Positions 1-12,198 of a stretch of 64,000 bases of DNA are shown here, one piece after another. Source of the stretch: Branchiostoma floridae. Its lineage: Eukaryota > Chordata > Leptocardii > Amphioxiformes > Branchiostomatidae. Position 1 is the first letter of the stretch; every line of letters begins with the position of its first letter. The stretch lies in the NCBI RefSeq assembly GCF_000003815.2, contig NC_049985.1, positions 4,084,267 through 4,148,266 of the forward strand, in the 5' to 3' direction. The notes under the pieces are model-generated. The model was not told the DNA's origin, ran no database searches, and saw only the letters and a program-made list of their open reading frames with translations. The translations under genes were made by a program, and so were the position numbers.

Positions 1-58
1 GAAACATGACTGCTAGAGGGCGTTGTTGCACAGTGTAGCCGTGAGACCAGTGCTGCTG

Positions 59-202
59 CTATGAGTGGACGGGGTTCTGCATGAAGGACACAAGCTCTTT
101 ACTGGCGACCAGGTCCTGCACAGTCCGGGTTTTGAACTCCTCCCAGTTGACTTTGTCCTGAAGCTTCTGCTGGAGGCTCCGCTCGGATGGGTACGGCTGG
201 AT
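59..202 (-). CDS. CNBD2: CNBD2-like terminal exon Q
   Basis: The final 144 bases encode IQPYPSERSLQQKLQDKVNW, then EEFKTRTVQDLVASKELVSF and a stop (TAG at 59-61). Acceptor TTCCGCAG. Bases 1-58 are 3' untranslated sequence continuing out of the window. Confidence 0.85.
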   Translation of the reverse strand: MQPYPSERSLQQKLQDKVNWEEFKTRTVQDLVASKELVSFMQNPVHS

Positions 203-3200
203 CTGCGGAAAATGAACCGTTCTAGGGTCAGATAAGTTTGACCATGATAGTTGGCTTTATGCAAATTTCGTCAATCAAAGACACACAAGACTAGAGCTGT
301 CACGCCTTTCTGTTATGTTATTGGCTGTTACTGAACTGAACTGTTATTGGGTGGGCCGACATCTCGCTCTCGGCAGTCAGGCTTGTGAGGAGCTTACAAC
401 TTGATAGGCGGGGGCTAACTCGCAAGGGTCTCGAGCGGCTGTTATTCGGCGATAACAGGTGACCTCAATACGACAGTGATTGCCCCAGGTGCGGCTAAAG
501 GACTATATTCACCACGAGACCAAGACGGCCAACTGAGCGGTTGATAAATGGCACCTCACACAACAAAATGATACTTACCGTGCTCCTAATCTTTCTGCGG
601 ATGTCAAGGTCAAGATGCTTCTCGAAGAACTTCCGTGAGATGAGGATGCACTCCGCGCCGTCTGACACCAGACTCATCCCGGTACCCCCCTCCGCAGGGC
701 TGAACACCACGTTTACTAGGCCCTGGAACAAAAGCATACCAATTAATCATAATGGTATGTAATTATACTCAATAACTGAACAACTGATTTTAATGGTACC
801 CATAGCTTATGTTACTAAATTTAGTTTGAAAGTTAAAAAAATATTGATAATTCTAGCATGAAAACTCATCCCTGTTGATATGTAGATCATATTAGGTGTA
901 TTCTTGTAACGTTGTGGTCACGTGCTCTGACGGGAGAAGATACCGACTTCCAACTACCTTTGACCCGTTGTCACGTCACAATTCCGTAAGGTCACGTGAT
1001 ATAAGCAATAGGTATTAGATTATTCTTCTGAAGACAAGAGGACACCTAACTTGAATCCGTCTTGCGTTATTTTCAAAATTAAGAAGACAGACACCACATG
1101 TTGAAGACAATATGCACTTAAAAGGTACCCAGATTGGACCACATGTAGCTCTTAAATGAGTAACTTACAAAGACGTCGCCTTCCTTTAGTGTTTGCACTT
1201 GGATGAACACTTCACTGTCCCCCGAAGAGTCGGAGATGGTATCGTCCTGGTGTGAGAGGTCAGGGGTCGTCCGTTCTGACGCAGGAAGCACGGATCGCCT
1301 CTTGGCTTGCTGTGTCGTCATGGTGATGAAGAATGAGAGAGAGAAACAAAGGAAAACGTGAGTTTCAGTAGAATACACCCTAATTATCTTGAATTTAATT
1401 ATCTTGAAATTATATTCTATCGCTATAAAACTCGCACTTCGTACTTTCATCTCTGAACTCTAGAAATAAACACCTTGTTGACTATCGTTGTTAGTCATGA
1501 ATACTCACAGGGTGTTGTATTATGGGCAAAGGTTAAAGATTGAACTTGCCTTTACCAACAACGCATCACACTAAATATGCGCACTTCCAATTGTGAACTG
1601 GCTTATTACTTAAGACTTACCGATATCGTTAGTCTCTCATTAAAGAGTTCTTCAAGCTGCTGTTTGTGCGACGAAGCGTCTTCTGGTAGACCTGAGATGA
1701 GATGATTGAAGACATTAGATGAAAGTTGAAAAGATGGAAGTCAACACTCATCATTGATATCGGATCTGATGCCGAAGTAGCACACAAACAAACAAAAACG
1801 TAGCTCTTTCATCCACCGTGTTGCTACCTTAACAATACAAAGATTTGACTTTTCTATGCTTTGGGGGGGTTAATTACGACATTTTCTGGATATTTTGGGG
1901 CAGCTGAGTGAAAGGTCAATGATGGCTTTACGTTGTAAGCTCGCAGAAACTTACAGGTTGCCTTTTTTACATTTTACATTTTCAAATCTAATCAGTGTAG
2001 TCAATCCCGCTTACCTGTCATGGGAGTTTTCATATAGATGGGCGGCAGGCCGGGGCTGTCTGTGCGGGGCCTGGTCGCCGAGCGGGTCTGCCGTCTCCGG
2101 GCGGGGCCAGGGTACGTGTACGCCCGTAGGGGGTCGCTGGAGCGGCTCGATGAGGAGGCCGGCGCTGTTTCCTCGGAGTCGTCTGATGCAGAGGAGGCAA
2201 CGGACCGTGGGCTGAGGGAAGGACCTATGGGAGGGGACGAAAAAAAATGTACCAAGCATGGCTTTGTTTCAACATACATACTGACACTCAGTTTCCGATC
2301 GCTCATTTTTCCACCCTCTTCAGAAAGAATGACCGGCTACTCAGAACACGTGACCAGCAATGGGTCAAGGCTGGCATATGGTCGCTTTTACAAGACAGAT
2401 TGAAGAAGGCCGGTAGACTAGTCTACATAGGCCACATAAGGCCACATAAGTGTTTTTACTTAAACATCAAATGCTTCATCATGTTTTGTTTTATTCACAT
2501 GTATTAAGTTTCATGTTAGGACCAGGAACTTTCCCCCGCTCTCTGATAAAAACGATTTGTAGTCGAACCTGAAAAGTCTGTTGGTACATTTCTTCTCCTT
2601 CTTGATGAAAACTGTGGAGTGGTCGGTCGCAGGGACTTCAAGACTCGGCAACGGCCCTGTAGAAAACAAGAAAAAGTAGAATATTTAACGTTATACGAGT
2701 TTGTGACAAGTCGGGTGACATAGCGACAAGTGGTGGTTTTAGATTACCTAAGCCAAGAACTGCGGCCTTGACAAGGACCTTCTTGTATAGATGCACCAAG
2801 TCATATAACACTTTCCCACCACAAATGAAAGCAACCTCACCTTCCATTTTCAAAACACACATTGTGAATTGGATCCGGACAAAAATCAACACAAACAAAC
2901 CCTTGCAGGATTGGTGGTAGATGAATTTGTATGTTGATATGATGTAGATAATTGACTTGTGTTGTGGATATTTTCTTTGTTAATTACACCCATTTGGTTA
3001 TTTTATTTATGGTTTCAACGATTGTTGTTTTGTTACTTATGTTATAGCCTTTGACCTCTGACCCCTCCTCATTACTTCTGTTTACTGAGTTTATGATACA
3101 TTTTTGTAATCAGTTCACTTCAGTTTTTCTTATGTCATACAGTATACATGTACTTTTGTTGACTTTATGTTATTTGATGGTTTTAATTTGTAATGTTGAT

Positions 3201-6200
3201 GGACGACTCCAGGAAGAATAGAGTTATGATAATAATTGTAACTCTAATTGGAGATCGAAATAAACAAACAAACAAACATAGCGCTTCCTAGCGTTTTTTT
3301 CGATTGAGGGAAGGGACCACTACAGACTGTCGACGATGTCATGGAGGGAATTCGAAGTTACAGCTGAGAAAATACAGAATATTACTCAATCGACTCACCG
3401 TTACTACGACGTATATCTTGTCCGCCATACTGCTGTCCTTGCAGATGACGAGACCCCGCCTGAAGAAAGTGTACAGGCACACGTCTGGGTTGTGCTGGGG
3501 CAGCTTGTCCACAGGCCAGCCCTGCAGTTCTGGCACCTTCCGCAAGAAGCGCACGTGTTCTGGCTCCCGGCCGTCGGGTTTGCCGGTGCCGTGCATGAAG
3601 ATGCTGACAAAATCCTGGGTGGTGTGCGGAAAAAGGGCACAGACGTTATTCACTAAATAATGTGAGGTCCATCACTCGCTCGCTAACTCACTCATGATCA
3701 TGAGACAGACGCTGTGCATATGTAGTTTACTAGTACTTTTATATCCGTAAGATAACTACAAAGAAAGCCATATTATGAATCGTACTTGTTTAACTAAAAG
3801 TGCGTGCATTGCTGAAGCTATATATGACGAAACCTATTCTGTTTCGCCTCGATCTATGGGCACCGCCATGTTTATTTTTGACATCATGGTCGGCCATCTT
3901 AGAAGCAAAAACTGAGACTAAAACCAAGCATAGAATGAATTGGCGCGGGCACGTACTCAATCACAAGTAATTTTTCAAGATTGCTTGGCTTAATTGCTCT
4001 AACAGCTAGTCGCTGATGTGCCAGATACCCAAACGGAGGAGTTTATAATCATGTAAAAATGTTCAAATATCGAGAACCTCACCTCCCTGCCCACAGCCAG
4101 CAGTGAGACGGTGTCCTTACAGATGACAGAGGCGTTCCGTTTGGACTGGTGCATCAGGGCCAACTCCTGTTGGAAAGCAAGTCCTCGTTAAATCGCGTCC
4201 ATATTCGTTGTGCGATCGTCGTACGTTCACAAACTGTTCTTGGGAAAGTTGTACATGTGTCGTATAGAATCCGTCTGACTGTCTTATTACGAAGATTTAT
4301 GAGTAGTAGCCTTTTATCAACTGTGTTTTTTCTAGGGCACAGATCCCAACCCTATCTTTTCACCACCTTTTACCTCCTCAGCCGATGTCAGGGACCCATT
4401 TTACACCAAGAGCCCAAGATCGACATCAGCAGCATGACAGAATTTGAACCCAGGTCTGGGCCAAACACCCCGCAGTAACTGTTATGCCACGTGCACTGAT
4501 TACGGCAGTTCTACTGATCAATAAAAACGACGTCTTAAGTCATTGTCGGTGGTTGCTACATCAAAATCGTACGACGAATGTTACCACGCCGTAACGAACA
4601 AACAGACAAACAAACTGACGACAGTAGTAGGCTTACCCCAAAGCTGTTCCCCTTCTTAAGAAAAGCCACCGTCTTGAGACTGGGTTCTCCCGTGTCCTCG
4701 TCCCGAGAGATGACCGTCACCACGGCCGTGCCGGACAGGATGAAGTAGAAATTCTCAGCGATGTGACCCTGGCGGATGATCACGCGCTTCGGGTCGAAAC
4801 TGCGCAGATACAAACAAAAGAAACAAATACGTAAATAAACAAGGTATCCAGAAGTGGTAGACTTTGTCCTCTTATCCAGATTTACTTTGGTACCTCCAAT
4901 CAACAGGCATGTACAGCAGCATTGATGATCTATAATAACACGTAACGTATACTGCATTTTATTTGTAATCACAGACGCACACAGACAGACTGACAAACAG
5001 GCACAAAGACATGAAAGGAAAGACCCACAGACAGACAGACAGGATGACAGACACCATGACAGACACCATGAGCAAGCAGACAGATACACAGAAGCACACA
5101 GGTAGACACATAGTCATAGACAGGCAGACAGACACAGGCAGACAGACAGACAGGCAGGCATACGCACAGACATGTAAAAAGAAACCGAAGCCATGTTTCT
5201 CCTCACCATTCGTACCAGCCGACCCTGATGAGAGACTCCTGCATTTTGATGGGGAACTCCGAGAACACGTCCACCGCGCTGCGGACAGACTTCAGTGCCT
5301 GGTCGGAGTAAACGTGATTCTTTGTTGTTATCTCTCATAGGTAAGCCAACATGCATAAAAAGACTGCAATTGCACAATGCAAGAAATATAAGAATGTTTC
5401 TACATGGGATGAGGCATGGAACTATCCTACAACTCTGACCCGCAATGTTTTAAATTCACATGTACAAAATAAACGTCGACGTAACACATGGTACCTGTTC
5501 TACAACTTACAACAACAAACAAAATATGTACGACTAATAAGAGTATAAATACCTTGAACTGAATAGAGGACATGTTCTGAGACTTAGCCATCGGCCAATG
5601 AGATTGGACATTTTTTTGCCAATCAACATGCAACACAAGACGTAGGAACAGAAGGAACCAATCTGGATAAAGGAGTCATAATCAATATTGAGGTTTATAT
5701 AATTAGGAGCCCTGCTTACCAGCTGAATCTGTTCCTCTGTTCGGTCCTCCGGCGCCAGTCTCAAGATCGCCTTCGCCTCGTCACTCACAAACACCTGCAG
5801 ACGTAGGTAACAGATTAGGCTCTCTCTTGAGCATTGTAACACTTTCAAGACATTTGCTGTCTTCTGAATTTTAAGGTCAATAGGCAAGAAGTTCTATACT
5901 CTGAAGTTTTCACTAATGGACACTTGTTTACTGTGTTTATATAGTGACGTTTTATGTTAGCTCAATGGACATTCGTCCCTCCCTAGGCCCTATCATTAAA
6001 CCTTTATATCTGCATGACGTATGCATTTACGGAAACATTTGTTTTTAAGGTATCATCCGAACAAGTCTGACTCCAGGCTATCTCGATCTGCCCCAAATGT
6101 AGTCTGATTCTGGGCTATATTACTGTCGAACTGTCCTATCAAATCTGGAGCTAAGCTATCTCGAACTATCATTACAAGTCTAACTCTAGAATCTGAGCTA

Positions 6201-9200
6201 TCTCGAGCTTCCCAACAAGTAGACCTCTATGCTATCTCTAACTAAACTGACTAGGCTATCTCACCTCTTTCCTAGCCTTGTAGTAGCTCGGGTCGAAAGC
6301 CGGTCCAGACTTGTTCATCATGCTCTCTATCTCATACTGGAACTCTGCAAACGACTTCATGTTCGGCTTCTTCTGCTTCTCGTCTTCTTCACTGGAAACG
6401 ACAAAATTACGATTTGTTAACGTTTCATGAAAAGCGACGTTTGGGGCAATATTTTTTCTTACAACATGGACAGCATGCAGCAAGAAGTAGCAACATTATA
6501 CAGCGTTATACACGCCCTGATTAACGACTGAAAGCAGCCTAAATGTAAAATTAATTAATTGTGGTTACTCTGTGGAATTTCATTGTTCAATTCTGTGTTG
6601 AGAGATGAGATGAGATGGGAATAATGTACATTGTTGTAGTTCACTACAACAATGTACATTATTTTGTGTGGTCTAATAAGCCATTTCCCCCTGATGTGCA
6701 CTATAAAGTTGTACTGCGCGTACTTCATAACAACAATTAAGGAACAAAATAACTATTATACAAAATGTACTAAGTTATAGGGCCAAACAGACTATCAGAA
6801 TGATTTTGTACGACGATTTGACACAGTTTGTTGGGCATCGCGTTTCAGTCAACTTCTCAGAAATGCAGCAAACATGCCCGGATAAAAGACCTCCTGTGGC
6901 CACCTGTGACGCAGGTCGGCTTAGTGGTAAGACAAGCGTGAAGAACTAATATTTGTTTCTTCATTCATCAACGTTCTGTCGGCTGTTTGGTCCACGCTGT
7001 AAAGGTGCGCTCCCACCGCACTTGTGTCAAGGTTGCGTCACTGCGGGGTTTGAAAGCTACTCAACGAATTTCAGAGATGAAGAACGAATGTTCTTTCTTT
7101 TTGTGTATTGTGGCGTTTTCTAAGTCATACTTTTACGTATTACGCAATATCTAAATTATATATAATCGGAGAATATACCAAAACAGTGACGCAGTGAACG
7201 AATCCCGCAGTGACGCAAGCTTGACACAATATTGCGGTGGGAGAGCACCTTAAGTTGCGTCACTGTTTGATCCTGCGGTATTAGCGGTGAAGCGCCTCAT
7301 AGCGTTAAACAAAACTACTGCAATTTTGAGATGGTCTCGTGTTGAACGTACATGACGTTGTTTCTTAGAGATTTTAGAAGACTATAACAGAATTTCAACT
7401 GTAGACTAGTATGGGTCTTTTCCGTTGCAAGCCGACAGAATTTTGTACGACAAATCTATTCTGTCCCAAGAATGTTCTCAGTTCACTATGACCGGAAACC
7501 TATTGTATGAGGAAAGTTGCCGAGACCGTCTACGTCCGATTCGTGCGGTTACAAGCCTAGATGAAGAAGCCCTGCCTCAGCCGATATAGCTAGACCCTGG
7601 ACAAAACTCTCGGCCCCATTACCAAGAGGTGGTATTGTTAGCTGCTCAACCATCTACCTTTAGAAGAACTTACTCACAGCCACGTCATAAACTAGATAAA
7701 TGCTTAGTAAAATCATATTCCAACTTTCTTACTTTTTCCGAAAAAATACATTGCCCACCCACACAGGTGTATATACTCCACACGTTTTGTACTTTGTGAG
7801 TGTGTATGGACAAACACCATCATTAATAATCCTCTGTTTTGCCGTTCTAGTCAAACAATTATTGCGACAAAGTGTTTTGAGATAAGATAACACCCGGTGT
7901 TTATATTAACATTCCGTGTTAAAAAGTATCTAACAACAAACTTACACAACATGGTCGTGTCAAAACATGGCGGGGACAGATCAGGGATCGACTCAAATGT
8001 TCATTATCATCTGTTTTAATCATTACAACGTGTAACAAGGTTACGTTTTATTTTCATCGCGCAGTGACATTTGTCATAAGTTATTTTGTCATACGATGTT
8101 TGTCATACAATTTTGCCGTATGGTTGTCGTGCGAATGGTGCGATTGTTTTGTTATTCAATCTGTAGAGAGATTATGACAGAAACGACGATCGACAATAAT
8201 CTCCACTAACTTCTTTCGTCACAGGAAACGTGTGCGACACAAGCACAACTATATATAGCTATCATCATGAGCCAATTGTCTGTCCCAAACTACGCACGAG
8301 GTCTTTACTGACATGACCACATTTCATTAACATTTCTCTAAGTAGAACTAGCTAGATGTAAAAATAGACGTACCTTTCTGTGGTGACAGCCTTAGACAGC
8401 ATGACGACTGTTCTGGTTATTCTTCTGAACCGAGCTAGCGGCTGGAGGAAAGAAAGACATGGAAATATTAAATGGGAATTCGAGGGAAATGCTAAACATT
8501 CCTTACAAAGCAGTATGCTTATAGAAACGTATCAAATACTAGTAGCTGCTCCCAAGGGCCCTCTGAGCGATCGGCCAGCATAAAAGGGAGAAGTACAACC
8601 TTGTATAGCTAGAGTTTGCGTTAAGGTTCTGGTCAAATAAACTTACTGTGTGATCATCGTACACCCAAGGGCATTCCTGTATGTATTCGTGTATGTATTT
8701 ATCTGTCTTGTTAGGGAAAACGTTGTCTTAGATCCTTGTTGCCGGTTGGTCCTGCCGCAACCTACTTTGAAAAAGACAGCTGAGTTCTATACGGCGAATG
8801 TGCATCAAAGATTGTCCCAATAATGACCCCAATGTGCTGCTTGTCGTAAGGCTAATGTGATCGGACCCTTGCATACAAGAAAGACATGTCAAAGCAATCG
8901 TACTTGTCGACATTTGGGCTGTACCTTCCAAGCCTTCTCAAGATAATTGCTTTAAAATGACTGTGAAATGTGCTTGTGTTTGGGTTACGTTTGGAGAGGG
9001 GAGAGACAGAGCAAATGTGCGTGTTTGTGTTTGTGATCACATCCCGCACCTGTCCCGCACACAGGCCACTTCAAACTACTTACCGGTACCTGTACCTGCG
9101 TGTGTGTGTACTATATGGGTCTAGTCAAGTAGCTGTTCAATCTATTGTTAAAACTTTTGCGCGACTTGCGACACCACACAGAAAAATGGCGTTCAAAATC

Positions 9201-12148
9201 CCGTTTTTGCCAACTGTACCTGCGTGTGTGTGCTACATGGGCCCAGCTAAGGGGTTCGTAGATGACTCAATGAATTTCAGAGATGAAGAACGAATTCTAT
9301 CATTCCGTTTTGCGTATTTCGTTGTCTTCGAAGTCATACTTTTACGTATTACGCAATGTCTAAATTATGGAAAATCTCGAAAATAACAAAACAGTGTCGC
9401 AGTGACCGAACCCCGCAGTGCCGCACCGGTGCCCCAAGTGCAATGAGAGTCCACCTTTACAACACCACACAGAAAAGGTTCGTTCAAACTACCGTTTATG
9501 CCAAGAACTATTTCAGTGTAAAATTCTTTGTTACCAAGTGATGTATGAGCATCCTCACAAGAGATTTTTAATCACAATAAATCAGATAAATATTTAAACA
9601 ACGTTTACAGTTAGATGTGCAAAGGTTAGATGTGATAGATCGTTCAGTGTAATATAAACAGCTGCTACAGCGCCGCGTGTACTTCGGTAAAGTTTAATCT
9701 TACAGAATTCTACTCAATCTATTTGTCCTGTGACATATCACACATAGCCGTCCATGGCCTCATGACCTTCAATGGTCCTTACTATGGTAAGGAGTTGGTG
9801 GTGAGTAAAATCATTGGTGGTTAGGAGTTTGTCGGCGAGGTTGCTTTAGTTATTCCTGGAATGATGTATGCGCCAGCCAACTATGAATTTTGTAAAATCA
9901 AGAACTGCTGAGAGAGTCCTTGCGGAGATGGGTTGCACATGGGAGGGACTGCAACGGTTAGCGGCGGGCAGAGCAGCATGGCGAACGATGACGGCCCGCG
10001 TCAGTGACCAAAACTGACATGCGGCGAAGTTGATAATGATGAAAATCAAAGTCGGGAAAGTCATGCCTGGCTTTGATGGACTGAGGAGCGAACTGGCGCT
10101 AGAATATAAGGCAAATATATATTTTTTTCTATTTGCTTTTGGACAGACAAGGACAATATGGCACTCAAGTTTTGTAACTTATATTAACAGTGCCACATAC
10201 ACGGTACCCATTTTTACACCTGGGTGAAGTGAGGAAAGTCGTGTAAAGTGCCTTTCCCAAGGGCACAACGTCGGGGGCACGGCGGGGATCGAACTCAGGA
10301 CCTATAGATTCCGAGCCGAACGCTCTACCAGTTACGCCACGCCCGACACCACAAATGCAAATCTCAACCCAGAGCCAACCTTGGTTGGGCAGCAGTCGGG
10401 AGCAAAGTCGGGGAAGATCCTGAACGCGCAATATACGTGCAGACTTCAACTTTCAACACACCAAAAAATCCTACTTACGGTATTCTCCAGACCCTCTCTT
10501 CCTGAAGCACAAAATCGACGTAGAAGGGTTTCTAAGGAAAGCAATCCTTTTTACAATGTTGTATTTGCCAGCTGACTTTATATGAATTATGTAAAATCAA
10601 TATCGGGAACGTTCTGCTTGAATGCAATCAGACGAGCGAATATGAGCCAAGGCAAAATGGATTCCGGGCTACTCCCAACCCAGCACCGTCCTGGACCTTG
10701 GTTGTGGAGCGGTCGGGATCCCGGAGCAAAGTCTTGCCGTACACTTTTCAACTATGAACGCACAAAAAAAAATCCAACTTACGGTATTCTCCAGACTTTC
10801 TCGTCCTGAAGTACAATACAAGAGCCTCCTAAGGATAGCAACTCTTTCCAGTATCGCGCTGGCAAGCTAAGGTTGATCAAACGACAACTAGGCAGCTGCC
10901 CGTCTGGTTTCGCAGAAGCAGACTGTATGACCACTCGAGCGCGCACGTTACATTTGTTACTCCTGACAACAGGTGAATACGTGCGCGCACGACCTGCGGG
11001 GGGCTACAACGGTTGAATAACTGCAATTGAACCCGTCATAACATAACTCAACATGTTTTGTCTCTGAAAGATTTCTGTTATTTTTTAAGACCTGACTACA
11101 GTGTATAAAATTCTATTCATACATACATACGATGTATCAGCAAAAACTTAACATAATTGCAGTACTGGTACGTTATTCTCCACATTTTCTGGCATTTCTA
11201 GTGAAATCATAACATTTTTTTTACGAGGACCTTTAAAGGTAACACAGAAAAGCCCTCGCGAGCGGCGCTAAACAAACAGAGTTGTGTGGTTCTCTGACAA
11301 TTTTCTCCACGGCTGAACGGATCTGTGCTGGTGTGGACACACGTTCTCTCTCACCGCATCACGGACAACACAAACATGGGATCAAAACAGCCTAGAAGTG
11401 GACTTAGGTGGGGCAAGGCCTTTTTGTGTGCCGCTGCCGTGTGTGTGTTATACTCAACATACAACTGGTACAAACACATATAACTATGGATATAAACACA
11501 CAAAACTACAGACACAAACACACAGAACTACAGATACACAAGCACACAGAACTACTGATACAAGCACACAAAACTATATAATATTCTATAATAGTGATAC
11601 AAACACGCAAAACTTAAGTGATACAAGCACACAAAACTGCAAATGCAAACACACAAAACTACAGGTACAATCACAGAAAACTACAGATACAAAGCTACAG
11701 ATACAAACACAAAAATACATGAAGGCACAAACAGTCAAAACTACAAATACAAATTAACAAACTTGCAGTGACAAAAACACGCAAAACTACCGATTCAAAA
11801 TTACACAAAACTACCGATATATTGTACAAGCACACAAAACCATAGCCCTTGAAATCCAACAAAACAGATCTGTGACCGAGCTGATTGATGATGGAGGGTG
11901 TTTGTTTTGAAGTGTTGATATAGGTGGACACATTGTTGCTGCTGCTGGTCTTCTGTTTGAGCCTTTTTGTGTGAGAACTGATGACGTCAGCTTCATCTCT
12001 AAGCAGATGTTGGGGTGGAAGACCGTAACCTTTTTTAACATCGAAGATTCTCAGTAACATAATCTAATTTCAGAGAAGCCGGAACGTCTGCTTGGAGAAA
12101 TATAACGGGATTTATGCTAGAAATGTCGTTTGTGTTAATGGTCGACGA

Positions 12149-12198
<50 letters not shown>

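Larger units (their letters stand above)
203..6264 (-). other. Short introns of the CNBD2-like gene
   Basis: Twelve introns of roughly 0.3-0.75 kb separate exons Q to F. All have GT donors and AG acceptors on the minus strand. Apart from a CAGA-type microsatellite at about 5.0-5.16 kb I see no further gene or clear element in them. Confidence 0.7.
6392..8373 (-). other. Intron between exons E and F
   Basis: About 2 kb of A+T-rich intron holding a 42-base perfect palindrome (6621-6662) and a Harbinger-like MITE (7003-7250). Nothing else is recognisable. Confidence 0.7.

Noticed and set aside
10281-10348. tRNA-like sequence
   Set aside because: Boxes A and B are present, but the stems do not pair convincingly and a SINE tail follows. 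Called as a SINE head, not a tRNA gene.
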